Shown: positions 20,583-30,789, counted from the stretch's first letter. The stretch is DNA of 64,000 bases from Deltaproteobacteria bacterium (GCA_031278395.1 JAITKM010000007.1:1-64000), one strand, 5' to 3'. A program made the numbers and translations. Notes: generated from the letters alone by a model not told the origin.

Positions 20583-21542
20583 CTAAATTCCCTCATACAA
20601 ATCTGCATCTTGAGGATTGGGTCTTGTTTTAAATCGGCGGTGTATCCAGAGCCAATGCTCAGGGTTTTCTCTAATAAACTTTTCTAATCCGCGGTGCGTC
20701 TGCTCCATAAGTATCGATACTTTTTCGTCAAGTGATAATTGTTGAAACTCAGGACAATCTTTCGGAACTAGAATGTTCATTGCCTTATACATATACCTAT
20801 CAAAACCAATTCTAACTAAAACAACTAACACAAAAGGCGCACCAGTTCGCAAAACAGCTAAAGCTAAAGACTTAGTTGTTGCTGTCTTAATCCCAAAAAA
20901 ATCAACAAATACTGCATGCTTCTTAACAATATTTTGGTCAAACAATACTGCTACCATATTGCCAGCATTTAAACTATGTTCAATCTCTCTATATGCACCT
21001 TCTCTATCAAACACTGTATGTCCAAACATTTCACGACGTGAGTTCCACCAACGATTAAAGCGTTTAAGTTTAAACCCTCTAGCCAAAATAAAAACTGGTC
21101 CAAAAAGAAAACTATAAAATTGTGCTCCTAATTCAAAATCTCCAAAATGTGCCGTTGCAATTAAGACACCTTTACCAACAGCCTTTGCCTCTGCTTGCGC
21201 CAAGTTCATAACACGCATAATTTCTTCTCGTTTATCTTTGACTAAAATTTTATCTACCTTTTGCGCAGTCAAGCGGGGATTTTTGGCAAAACTATAAATA
21301 TTAGTCGCTAGCTCTCTAAAAGAACCATGCATGATTTTTTTACGCTCTGCTAACGTCTTTTCTGGAAAAACTAACTCTAGATTTCGTAGAGCTACTCTTT
21401 TAAAGCGTGGCATAGCAATAATAATACTCAAAGTTATAAGATATGAGATAAAAAAAGAAATTCTATTGGGCAGAACTTTTATAATCCAACAAATACTTTT
21501 TACCCAAAAAAGAACAAAAATATCTACAATAGAAATAAACAT
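20583..21542 (-). CDS. LpxL/HtrB-type lipid A acyltransferase
   Basis: ATAHFGDFELGAQ (HX4-like catalytic region), NPEHWLWIHRRFKTRP C-terminal motif. Confidence 0.85.
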   Translation of the reverse strand: MFISIVDIFVLFWVKSICWIIKVLPNRISFFISYLITLSIIIAMPRFKRVALRNLELVFPEKTLAERKKIMHGSFRELATNIYSFAKNPRLTAQKVDKILVKDKREEIMRVMNLAQAEAKAVGKGVLIATAHFGDFELGAQFYSFLFGPVFILARGFKLKRFNRWWNSRREMFGHTVFDREGAYREIEHSLNAGNMVAVLFDQNIVKKHAVFVDFFGIKTATTKSLALAVLRTGAPFVLVVLVRIGFDRYMYKAMNILVPKDCPEFQQLSLDEKVSILMEQTHRGLEKFIRENPEHWLWIHRRFKTRPNPQDADLYEGI

Positions 21543-21545
21543 CTA

Positions 21546-21920
21546 TTATTTATTAGGCTTAATTGTTGACTCAGTAATTAAACCAAAGAATGGAGTAGCT
21601 CCGTGAGCAACATCCCTAACAAGCTCGGCAGCTTGACGGGTGTCAACTTGAACCCAATCATAACGCTGCGGATCACCTACAGACGATAAAACCACTTTTT
21701 TAACTACTAAATATGATTCTGGCGTAGCCTCAGAGCCGCTAATTAGTTGATATACTGGCATAGGATATTTTTTTAAGTTTGCAACTAACTGAGCTTTATT
21801 TGACACATCTTCAAGTGATTCTCCAATATGCCACTGATGAGTCCCCTGTCCTTGACAAGCATAAATCACATCACCACTCTCAATACGCAGTTCCAATTCT
21901 TCTAAATAATCAAAATACAT
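21546..21920 (-). CDS. Hypothetical protein
   Basis: 124-aa ORF between acyltransferase and HU/IHF genes, same strand. Confidence 0.6.
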   Translation of the reverse strand: MYFDYLEELELRIESGDVIYACQGQGTHQWHIGESLEDVSNKAQLVANLKKYPMPVYQLISGSEATPESYLVVKKVVLSSVGDPQRYDWVQVDTRQAAELVRDVAHGATPFFGLITESTIKPNK

Positions 21921-21941
21921 GACGTCGCAAACTTAAAATTT

Positions 21942-22232
21942 CTATTTTTCATCATCTGAAAGATTCAATCTTTCCTTCAATTCCTTACCAACTTTAAAAG
22001 TTGGTAACTTTTTAGCTCCAACTTCAATCTTTTCTCCAGTTTTCGGATTTCTACCAAAATAGCTTTCATATGTTTTAACGACAAAACTACCAAAGCCTCT
22101 GATTTCAATTCTTTTTCCATTAATTAAAGATGATTTCATTCTATCTATAATTAACGAAACTACATCTTCAGCTGGAATAATTCCTATTCCTGATCTTTCT
22201 GAAAGTTTTTCAATTAATTCTGATTTGTTCAT
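21942..22232 (-). CDS. HU/IHF-family DNA-binding protein
   Basis: GKRIEIRGFGSFVVKTYESYFGRNPKTGEKIEVGAKKLPTFKVGKELKERL. Confidence 0.93.
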   Translation of the reverse strand: MNKSELIEKLSERSGIGIIPAEDVVSLIIDRMKSSLINGKRIEIRGFGSFVVKTYESYFGRNPKTGEKIEVGAKKLPTFKVGKELKERLNLSDDEK

Positions 22233-22282
22233 AACTAATAACCTTTTTATGAATTTATAGATAACAAATAGTATAAATAGTA

Positions 22283-22359
22283 TGGTACCCCTGATAGGAA
22301 TCGAACCTACGACCCCAAGTTTAGGAAACTTGTGCTCTATCCAACTGAGCTACAGGAGC
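22283..22359 (-). tRNA. tRNA-Arg (anticodon CCT), CCA encoded
   Basis: Minus strand GCTCCTGTAGCTCAGTTGGATAGAGCACAAGTTTCCTAAACTTGGGGTCGTAGGTTCGATTCCTATCAGGGGTACCA. Confidence 0.96.
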
Positions 22360-22840
22360 AAAGTAGTTTTCCTAAAAAAATTATTGGGAAACCAAAATCT
22401 TATTTAATAAAATATATTTAACTCTTTATAAATCTTAATATATTTTTGTTTATAGTTAGATTCATAAATAGTTGAAAACTATTCAAAAAATTTTAGACCT
22501 CAACAATTTTTGCAGCTTTTAGCAAAAAACAATTGGTAAATCAATAAAATATGAATAAAATTAAATAATTATAATTCTGGATTTCTATTCTAATTTTGGT
22601 TTTCTATTTTATGGTTACTTTCAAATATCGATTTATTTTAAAATATCTAATAAATTAAATAAATTATATCTATATAAATTATTAAAAAAATAAGGAATAA
22701 AGTAACCCTATACCAAAAAATCGCTAAAAAATCGCCAGAGCAAAGTATTTTTTGAATCAAAATCTTAAATCTACAGATCTGACTAAAAGTCATTTTAGAC
22801 ATAATTTTTTCTATTAATACATTAATTTTGAGTTTAAATT

Positions 22841-24607
22841 ATGAAGAAAGAATTAAATAAAATTTTATTACTAACTATATTTTTAAGTATTCCGGCATTA
22901 AGTCTATCTGCAAATACCTCTAGTATTCCAACAGTTTTTCTTTCTGAAAATCAAAATCAACAAACTACTTCTTCTAGTCAATCCTCTTTCCAAGTCGCTT
23001 GTTATTATAAAACCTCTGGAGCACAAAAAGGTTATGGAAGTTTCTTTTACGACAATAAGACAGTAGAGATCACAGGTAATATTCCTCAGTGTTTGGCTGA
23101 TGCTGTCGTGAAAGCCTACCACTACTGTTACAATGATAAAAATATTACCCTAGCTCAAGGCATTAAAGATGTTGCTAAAATCACCGACGATCCAAGTCTA
23201 GCTAATATTCTTTCTCAAATGAATGCTAAACTAGAAAATTTAAATAATGAGTCTATTCCACCCTACTACTTAAATGGATTATCCTTCAGCCAAAACATTT
23301 CTGAAAAAAATAACCAAAACGCAACTTGTGGCAATACGCCCAATCACTTTTACTGTCAAAATCTAAAAAATACAATTACCCAATCCGCTTGCAACGAAAT
23401 GGCAAACCTAAAAGGCTTATTGTGCGATAAGATAGAAGGCGATCAAGTCTATATGCATCAACATGGAGTTACTGACGTTGCATTTACCTACCATGGTAGC
23501 GGTGATGAATGTATTAACAATGCATTTGAACACTACGCTTTTGGAGAAATCAAAGGCTGGACTTGGACTAGAAATGTTGATGCTAATTGTAAGGTCATCA
23601 CCGATCTAACTGGCTTAAAACAATGCGGTAACGTCAGCACTTATTGGGCTATCACTCCAATTAGTTTAATTTGGAACGACAAAATTCCAATCCAGCCTGC
23701 AGTTACTCAATTCCCATTAGATTCAAAGAAACCCGGTCAGTGGTATATCTGGAAAGCCAGCGAAAATACACCTCTCATAGTTTGGGATAAGAAATACAAA
23801 AAAGAAATTATTTCTGTTGAACAATTGTTTGGACAAAAAACATTTGGCAAAACTTGGAAAGATGGTTTTGAGGCCTTAGCTAGTTTAGATAAAAATCAAG
23901 ATCGCATTGTTAATGGCAATGAATTAAATGAACTTGCGCTCTGGTTTGATAAAAACCAAAACGGTATTTCTGAAAAAGGAGAAATAAAAACTTTAAAAGA
24001 AGCTGGTGTTACTGCACTATATTATACTAAGGACGGGGATGATCCTCAGACTGGCGATATTATCGTTAGTAAAGGTTATACAAAAACCGACGGAACAACT
24101 GGAGCTGCAATCGATTGGATGGCTAAAACTGGCTATGTAACTAAAGAAGAAGCCATTAAAGCCGCAAACCAAGAAATTGAAAAAGCTGGACAAGCTGCTT
24201 TAAAATCTAGCTTTGGTGGAGTTTGGGTTTGGTCAGTTGACAAAGAGTTTATTACTAGTGAATTGACTATGCCTATTGGAACAATGACTTTGGCGGAAAA
24301 AGATGGCAAAGTCAAAGGCGTCTTAGCTAGCGAAGTCCCAATTGAACACCCTAGTAATGTTACTAGCATACAGTTTTTTGCTCGACTTGAAGGTGAAAAA
24401 ACTGTTTCAAATGGAATTAATAGAGTTAAATTTATAGTTATGAACGAAGAGGATTTAACTACTGAAATGACAGCTGAACTATCTGCCGATGGTGATTTGA
24501 TGTTTGGCGTTAGTCGAACAGAGCTTTATTTGGATAGCAACAAAAAAACAGACAAGCAAACTGCTCACTATACCTGGAAAGCTAAAAGAGCTAAGCTCCC
24601 AATATAA
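22841..24607 (+). CDS. Secreted protein of unknown function with EF-hand/dockerin-like calcium loops
   Basis: Signal peptide; DKNQDRIVNGNE and DKNQNGISEKGE loops; no other family recognised. Confidence 0.7.
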   Translation: MKKELNKILLLTIFLSIPALSLSANTSSIPTVFLSENQNQQTTSSSQSSFQVACYYKTSGAQKGYGSFFYDNKTVEITGNIPQCLADAVVKAYHYCYNDKNITLAQGIKDVAKITDDPSLANILSQMNAKLENLNNESIPPYYLNGLSFSQNISEKNNQNATCGNTPNHFYCQNLKNTITQSACNEMANLKGLLCDKIEGDQVYMHQHGVTDVAFTYHGSGDECINNAFEHYAFGEIKGWTWTRNVDANCKVITDLTGLKQCGNVSTYWAITPISLIWNDKIPIQPAVTQFPLDSKKPGQWYIWKASENTPLIVWDKKYKKEIISVEQLFGQKTFGKTWKDGFEALASLDKNQDRIVNGNELNELALWFDKNQNGISEKGEIKTLKEAGVTALYYTKDGDDPQTGDIIVSKGYTKTDGTTGAAIDWMAKTGYVTKEEAIKAANQEIEKAGQAALKSSFGGVWVWSVDKEFITSELTMPIGTMTLAEKDGKVKGVLASEVPIEHPSNVTSIQFFARLEGEKTVSNGINRVKFIVMNEEDLTTEMTAELSADGDLMFGVSRTELYLDSNKKTDKQTAHYTWKAKRAKLPI

Positions 24608-24629
24608 ATTATCGTAACCCATTAACGAG

Positions 24630-26339
24630 ATGCGCATCCTAACAGCAAAAGAAATACAAGAGCTTGAAAAAAGAACTTTTCTCACCTTAGGATTGCCGTC
24701 TCTTTTAATTATGGAAAATGCTGGGCGGGCGGTAGTCGATGTAATTTTGAATCATTTCAAACCAGATCTTCACAAAGAAATTTTAATTCTTTGTGGTAGC
24801 GGCAATAACGGTGGTGATGGTTTTGTGGTTGCCCGCACCTTAAAAAACCTAGGTTTTTCTGTTTTTGTCTTTTGTACCAGACGTATTGAACACATTTCGA
24901 GTGATGCCAGATTTCAAGCCCAAGCCTTTAAAAATCTTGGCGGTTCGATTTGTGAAATTCCTGCTTGCCCAGATTGGGACAACCAATTTTCAACCAAAAT
25001 TCTAAACTGCGGCTTAATAGTTGATGCCTTGTTAGGCACTGGATTTAACGGGCAGATTACGATTAGCGATCTCTCTCTAATGATTGATTTAATTAACATT
25101 GCCGATTGCCCTATCATCTCCATTGATTTGCCTAGTGGTCTAAACGCTACAACTGGAACAGCCGGAGCTGTAGCTGTTTATGCTACGGTTACTGTAGCCT
25201 TTCAATATCCTAAGTTAGGGCTTTTTATTGCTGATGGCATTTCCCACTCTGGAACTATTTATGTTTGTGATATTGGTTTAATTACTCAACCTGCAATCAA
25301 TAACGAAATTCAAAGAGAATTATTAACTCAAGATTTTATTGTCAAAGAATTGCAAGAGTGGCACAAAAAAAACTTAGCTATCCAAAGTGCTAAATTGTCT
25401 ACGCTGAATAGTCAAGAACGCTTGCAAAAAATCATTCAAATACATGACCTCCATAAAACAGATCAGATTAGCGTAGAACAATTTACTGATGCAGGTATGG
25501 TTGTGCTGCTTGGCGGACATTTAGATAGAATTTCTTCTATTTATGCTACGGCAAAAATTGCACAGCAGTGTGGTTTAAGAAAGGCTAGCTTAGTTTTGCC
25601 TTATTCTGTAGCGAAGAAATTTATTCCAGAATCTTTGACACTACAATGTGTTGGTTTAGCTGATGACGGAGAAGGATATCTCGCCAGAGTTGCCGAAAAC
25701 GAAATTTTAACTTTACTTGAAAAAGCTGATGTGCTTATGCTCGGCGCTGGGTTGAAGGAAAACGCAGCCATGAAGGAATTAATAAAAATCGTTTTTACAT
25801 CTGCTAATAAATTAAAGTTACCTGTTGTGATTGACAGCGATGTATTATCTTTTATTGCCAAAGATTCAGCGCTGCGACTATTAGTGCCAGAAACAGCTAT
25901 TTTAACCCCGACGAAATCAGTGATTGCAAAACTATTAGATGTGCAGATTGAAAATGTAAAAATTTCAAAGATTGAATGTGCTGGGATTTTAAGCCGAGTT
26001 CTAAATTCAATTGTCATTTTAAAGAATGAAAGAAGTGTAATTGCAGATCCCCAATCCTTTATGGGGCTTAGCTCAATCAATATTGATTTACAGGATTTGC
26101 CTGAATTAGATGATGTGTTAAACGGTATGCTAGTTACTTTGTTAGCCCAAGGTATGAATCCAACTTCTTGCGCTTGTATTAGTGTGTTTGTCCAAGGCTT
26201 GGTTAGTGAGTTAATGCAGAGCCAACTGGCGCTTGGGCGTAGTGATAATTGGATTAATGTAGCAAAACTCACAGCACAATGTTTTAATGATTTACTGCTA
26301 ACTCGCAATAATGAGTTAGCCTTGGCAAAATGTATTTAA
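24630..26339 (+). CDS. nnrD: Bifunctional NAD(P)H-hydrate epimerase/dehydratase (diverged dehydratase domain)
   Basis: YjeF_N: LIMENAGRAVVDVI, CGSGNNGGDGFVVARTL, DALLGTGFNG, SIDLPSGLNATTG; C-terminal half carbohydrate-kinase-like but with unusual motif. Confidence 0.85.
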   Translation: MRILTAKEIQELEKRTFLTLGLPSLLIMENAGRAVVDVILNHFKPDLHKEILILCGSGNNGGDGFVVARTLKNLGFSVFVFCTRRIEHISSDARFQAQAFKNLGGSICEIPACPDWDNQFSTKILNCGLIVDALLGTGFNGQITISDLSLMIDLINIADCPIISIDLPSGLNATTGTAGAVAVYATVTVAFQYPKLGLFIADGISHSGTIYVCDIGLITQPAINNEIQRELLTQDFIVKELQEWHKKNLAIQSAKLSTLNSQERLQKIIQIHDLHKTDQISVEQFTDAGMVVLLGGHLDRISSIYATAKIAQQCGLRKASLVLPYSVAKKFIPESLTLQCVGLADDGEGYLARVAENEILTLLEKADVLMLGAGLKENAAMKELIKIVFTSANKLKLPVVIDSDVLSFIAKDSALRLLVPETAILTPTKSVIAKLLDVQIENVKISKIECAGILSRVLNSIVILKNERSVIADPQSFMGLSSINIDLQDLPELDDVLNGMLVTLLAQGMNPTSCACISVFVQGLVSELMQSQLALGRSDNWINVAKLTAQCFNDLLLTRNNELALAKCI

Positions 26340-26401
26340 GATATTACTCTGTTAAAGACTAAGCAGGTTATAAAATCTTTTATGCTGGTTAAATTACGAA
26401 T

Positions 26402-26902
26402 ATGAAAAATAGCGTCACAATTTGTAATTCTATTGATGAAACACACCTGTTAGCAGAACAAATTATGCGCCAGCTCAAGGGTGGAGAAATTATTGGGTTA
26501 ACTGGTGAGCTGGGAGCTGGGAAAACAGAGTTTGTCAGAGGTTTAGCCAAAACTATTGGGGCAATGGAAGATGTTTCAAGTCCATCATTTATTCTGCAAA
26601 ATATTTATCGTAGTTCTTCCCAGAATAAGATTGATACAATTTATCATTGGGATTTATATCGTGTTGCAGCCAGTGTTGATTTAGCTGAAATTCTGGAAGG
26701 CAAAAAAAAAACTAATTCTCTAACTCTAATTGAATGGTTTGAAAAATCCCCTTTTTTAAACAAAAGCCTAGATTTAATTATCGAAATAAAAATACTTGAG
26801 CCTACTAAAACAGTAGTGCCTAATCCTACTACTGTTTTGTGGCACGATGCCTGTATCCGCCAATTTACAATTCGTCAAGAACATAGAGTGTGTCGGTGTT
26901 AA
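26402..26902 (+). CDS. tsaE: tRNA threonylcarbamoyladenosine biosynthesis ATPase TsaE
   Basis: LTGELGAGKTEFVRGLAKTIG, SSPSFILQNIY, HWDLYRV. Confidence 0.92.
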   Translation: MKNSVTICNSIDETHLLAEQIMRQLKGGEIIGLTGELGAGKTEFVRGLAKTIGAMEDVSSPSFILQNIYRSSSQNKIDTIYHWDLYRVAASVDLAEILEGKKKTNSLTLIEWFEKSPFLNKSLDLIIEIKILEPTKTVVPNPTTVLWHDACIRQFTIRQEHRVCRC

Positions 26903-27010
26903 AAGCTGTTAAATGGGATATTTGTTAGATTTATATAAATATATAAACCTCTTGACGATTCATTTCGTCTTACATTGACGAGTTGGAAGAATTGGTAAAA
27001 GAAATAATAT

Positions 27011-27043
27011 AAAGTGGCGCGCAAAGCAGAGTGCGCCACTTTT
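27011..27043. terminator. Bidirectional terminator between tsaE and porin
   Basis: AAAGTGGCGC/GCGCCACTTT stem between convergent genes. Confidence 0.75.
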
Positions 27044-27052
27044 ACATTTAAA

Positions 27053-28240
27053 CTACAGATTAGCGCTAATACCTGCTAAGAACTTAAGCTGATCTTGGTC
27101 CTTAGTTTTGCCATCAAGTGTGTAGTAAGAAACAGAAGTTTGTAATTTTAAATTGTGTCCCAAAATATATTTATTTAGAACAGCCGAATATTCAAAACTA
27201 TCACTGCTAGAATTTCTAACAAAATGTTTATCAAGGCTAACACCAGAAAAACGTAAAGCAACTTCGATATCTTTTGGAACTACAAAGTAACCTGCTTGAA
27301 TATAATAACCGTAGTTATTAGAGTTTTTGCCTAATTCAGGATCTACAATAGTGGTAAATACTTCAGATTGAAGTGATAATCCTTTTGTTCTTAAACCAAA
27401 ATCTAAACCTATGTTATAGACATCTTCTTCAATTTCAATGTTACCTAAATACATTTGATTATATAAACCACTTAGTCCAGTAGTCCAAGCAACACCTTTG
27501 GTGTAACCAAGGTCACCTTCTGCAGTTCTATCAAAACCATTAGCTGCATAATTTATACTAGCTACACCAGCAACATATGTATCTCGATCAGCAGCTTTAC
27601 TCTTGCTATTAAAACCTCCCAAAGTCGCAGTTAAAACCGAATTATCAACATTCACCTTGTAATATCCTGTTGTTCCAACATCAATTGATGGAATGTATTT
27701 ATATAATTCGCCAAGCACTTGGTATGCCAAAGGACGAGTGAAAAACTCTAACTTTGTTGTAGCTGCTGGTTGCGAATAGCCAAATTGTAACTTTTGACGA
27801 CCAAACCTAACTTTAAACTGCTCATCGATATTATACTGAACCCAAGCTTCAACTAAACTAGGGTCTTCATCAGGAAACGATGCAGAAGATGAACGAGCGC
27901 TAAATTGGTCTCTTATATCGTTATCGCCAAAAGCTGTAATATTGCTGCCAGCGAATTTATACTGCGTATAGTAGCTAAACTTTTTGTTTGCTACATCACC
28001 TTGTAAAGTAATACGCTCACGAAAAGGATCAAATGAATTTTTCTCTGCGCCACCACGATTGATTGAAGTATACGAATATGCGACATTAACTTCTGTGTTA
28101 ATCTTTAAATTGAAACCAGCTTCTGGAATTTCAATTTTTGTTCCTTTGTCATATGTAATTCTAGCGCCATCAGCAGCACTAGAATTTTGTATAAAAAATC
28201 CTGATAATAATAGGACACTTAATATTTTTATTGATCTCAT
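27053..28240 (-). CDS. Porin-like outer membrane beta-barrel (phosphate-selective porin O/P-like)
   Basis: Signal peptide; Phe-rich/aromatic beta-strand pattern with RFGRQKLQFGYSQPA; terminal LKFLAGISANL. Confidence 0.7.
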   Translation of the reverse strand: MRSIKILSVLLLSGFFIQNSSAADGARITYDKGTKIEIPEAGFNLKINTEVNVAYSYTSINRGGAEKNSFDPFRERITLQGDVANKKFSYYTQYKFAGSNITAFGDNDIRDQFSARSSSASFPDEDPSLVEAWVQYNIDEQFKVRFGRQKLQFGYSQPAATTKLEFFTRPLAYQVLGELYKYIPSIDVGTTGYYKVNVDNSVLTATLGGFNSKSKAADRDTYVAGVASINYAANGFDRTAEGDLGYTKGVAWTTGLSGLYNQMYLGNIEIEEDVYNIGLDFGLRTKGLSLQSEVFTTIVDPELGKNSNNYGYYIQAGYFVVPKDIEVALRFSGVSLDKHFVRNSSSDSFEYSAVLNKYILGHNLKLQTSVSYYTLDGKTKDQDQLKFLAGISANL

Positions 28241-28445
28241 TAGTTTTCTCTTTAAAAAGCAAGTTAATAAATTGTGTTTTAGATAAACAATTATTCACTA
28301 CACAAACTACACAGCAGCGTAACATGAAACATATAAATAACTTTTGAACAATATAAAAATTTTTAATTTTAATAAAAAAAAACACTAGACAAAAAATGGC
28401 GACTGAACAGTCTATTAAAATTTAAGAAAAAACATACCAGCAGTA

Positions 28446-29516
28446 TCAAATAGCTATGCTTTCGCCTATGGCTAAATATTTCACTCTGTCTGTGGTTTCA
28501 GGTAATTTTTGTAAGGCGTCTAAAAGGTCAAGTCTAGGTTGATTATAACTTTCCTGCGAAAGCTGAAAAACTCGATCGTGGATTGGTATCATGAGAGGTC
28601 GACCCAAAGTTTGCCAAACTAACAAAGCTTCCTCTGGATTTAAGTGGTAATGTTTCATAAACCAACGCGGCTCATATGCCCCAATTGGAAGTAAAGCTGT
28701 TTTTAGAGGAGCATATTTTTCAGCAATAGCTTTAAAATACTTACCTGTCCCGTAGCCAGTATCTCCTGCAAAATAAATATTACCAGCAGGACTTTTAATG
28801 ACAAAACCAGACCACAAGGCTTTGCCTTTATCAAATAACTTCCGAGCTGACCAATGCTTAGCTGGCGTTAAACAAATTTCAAAATTCTGCTTAACCTCAA
28901 TACAATCATCCCAATCATATGCAGCTACCTGAATATTTTTATTAATACTTTTAATAATAGTATCGTTTCCAAGTGCAGTAATAATTTTTGGATTATCTCT
29001 TAACCAAAGTTTTTTAAGTGTTGGTAAATCAAGATGATCATAATGATTATGAGAAATCAGCACTAAATCAATTTTGGGTAGATCTTCAAATTTGATACCG
29101 GGTGGATGAAAACGTTTAGGACCAATAAACTGAACTGGACTGGCTCGCTCCGAAAATATTGGATCTGTTAAAATCTTAAAATCTCCTATGCTAATTAAGA
29201 TTGAAGCATGACCAATTAAAGTAATTTTTATTAAAGCAGAAGGCTTAGCCGTAGAGTCGATTGTTGGATAAGCTTTAGGTATTTCTTGTTGTTCAGAATT
29301 CCATGCTCGACGTTTTGTAGAGTATAATTTAATTACATCCGAGAAGTTATGCTCATGTTGGTCTTCACCTGAGTTAAAAAAACGCTTACCATTAAAATGA
29401 TCTGAAATCGGTCCAGTATAATATGTTGCCTGTAAAAAATAAACTAGAATTGCTGTTGAAAGAATAAATAATAAAGCGGCCATTTTTAAAAGAAAATTTC
29501 TTACCACACATTGCAT
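28446..29516 (-). CDS. MBL-fold metallohydrolase (NAPE-PLD/UlaG-like)
   Basis: LISHNHYDHLDLPTL, TPAKHWSARKLFDKGKALWSGFVIKSPAGNIYFAGDTGYG, LPIGAYEPRWFMKHYHLNPEEAL. Confidence 0.88.
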   Translation of the reverse strand: MQCVVRNFLLKMAALLFILSTAILVYFLQATYYTGPISDHFNGKRFFNSGEDQHEHNFSDVIKLYSTKRRAWNSEQQEIPKAYPTIDSTAKPSALIKITLIGHASILISIGDFKILTDPIFSERASPVQFIGPKRFHPPGIKFEDLPKIDLVLISHNHYDHLDLPTLKKLWLRDNPKIITALGNDTIIKSINKNIQVAAYDWDDCIEVKQNFEICLTPAKHWSARKLFDKGKALWSGFVIKSPAGNIYFAGDTGYGTGKYFKAIAEKYAPLKTALLPIGAYEPRWFMKHYHLNPEEALLVWQTLGRPLMIPIHDRVFQLSQESYNQPRLDLLDALQKLPETTDRVKYLAIGESIAI

Positions 29517-29541
29517 AAAATTTATAACTTATAAAGTTTGG

Positions 29542-29581
29542 CTTCATGAGTTTTACCTCCTTAGTGGTAAAATTCATGAAG
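29542..29581 (-). promoter_or_regulatory. Hairpin enclosing a Shine-Dalgarno upstream of the MBL gene
   Basis: CTTCATGAGTTTTACC-tccttagt-GGTAAAATTCATGAAG, one mismatch; minus-strand loop carries AAGGAGG and the 3' stem contains an ATG. Confidence 0.5.
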
Positions 29582-29586
29582 TAGAA

Positions 29587-30501
29587 CTATAAATCCTCTT
29601 CACTGACCATCCAATTAGCTAAAGCTCTAGCGATGTCAGTATCGAATTTTTCTGGTTTTATATAAAATGTTGATCTAAAAATTTCTTCTGGCGAGGCAGA
29701 ATTATTAAGATTTTGCAGAAAAAATCGTATTTTCAACATGCCATATTTTTTAACTAAATATTTCGTCATAAATAAAGACTGGGCATAAAAAATCGTTGCA
29801 GCTTGATCGCCAAGATTCATCGGTGTTAATGATAACTCTCTAATTGACAATGGCTTATTGGTTTTTAGCCAGTTTTTAAAATAAAGCGCTAATCCAAATG
29901 GCGCGTTGCCTTCTACCATTTGAGCTAAACCTTCATTTAACCATAAGGGACATTTATTAATTGATTGTTCCATAATTAAAGCGTGAGCATATTCATGTCG
30001 CAGGATTCTATCTAATTTTTCAGTATCTTCTATTTTAGCTCTTGAACCATCCTCAAAGGGAAGGGTGATTTCGTAATTACGATATGTTCCAGCAGACCAG
30101 ACGGGAGATTTTAAAACATGCACAAACTTACTTTTAGGCACTAAAAGTAAAGTAATACGCTCTTGAGGCTCATATTTTAAAATTCTTTCAACATCCTTGG
30201 TAGCTTTATCAAGACGTCGCAAATAGTCTCTAGCAACAAAGCCAGTGATTTTGTTGCTAGAATCATATTTTATATCGAATTTTCTACCTATAATTACAGA
30301 AGGATCCTTTTCCCAAAGTTTTTCTTCAGCAGCTAAAGCTGCGTGAGTTATGCAGAGCCAAATGCTTCCGATAAGTAATAAATTATATAATAGCTTTATA
30401 ATTATTATATTTATACTCTGTCTGCTCCGCGAGTTTTTATCTAGTTTGGTCGAATACATGCTGAGATGGCTTAGATAGTTCATAATAAAATGCCAGAACA
30501 A
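29587..30501 (-). CDS. Peptidase MA-like gluzincin metalloprotease
   Basis: LRHEYAHALIMEQSINKCPLWLNEGLAQMVEG (HExxH + downstream Glu). Confidence 0.75.
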   Translation of the reverse strand: MFWHFIMNYLSHLSMYSTKLDKNSRSRQSINIIIIKLLYNLLLIGSIWLCITHAALAAEEKLWEKDPSVIIGRKFDIKYDSSNKITGFVARDYLRRLDKATKDVERILKYEPQERITLLLVPKSKFVHVLKSPVWSAGTYRNYEITLPFEDGSRAKIEDTEKLDRILRHEYAHALIMEQSINKCPLWLNEGLAQMVEGNAPFGLALYFKNWLKTNKPLSIRELSLTPMNLGDQAATIFYAQSLFMTKYLVKKYGMLKIRFFLQNLNNSASPEEIFRSTFYIKPEKFDTDIARALANWMVSEEDL

Positions 30502-30503
30502 AT

Positions 30504-30570
30504 AGGCGTAAGGAGGTTTAAACTCCTGACCTTTTACACGTTACACGTCAAGTAAATGCTTTAGTTACAT
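30504..30570 (-). pseudogene. Degenerate tRNA-Val-like (GAC) fragment with a 7-nt insertion
   Basis: Minus strand TGTAACTAAAGCATTTACTTGACGT-GTAACGT-GTAAAAGGTCAGGAGTTTAAACCTCCTTACGCC: TTTAC/GTAAA anticodon stem, T-arm AGGAGTTTAAACCTCCT, no 5' half. Confidence 0.45.
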
Positions 30571-30789
30571 TTTAAAAAAGAAAATACGTAAATGAGTTAT
30601 CTAGTTACGTGAAGTATTTGGACGTATATATTTCTGTTAAAAAAACGTCAATAATTTTTTTAACAAAAGTTTGCTTGGAATTGAAAATATTTGGAGAAAT
30701 ACCTAAAAGAGATAATAAAGCGTTAGCAGATACACTGAGTAATCATTTGGAAAATATTATAAATTATTTTGATAACAGATTAACAAAAG

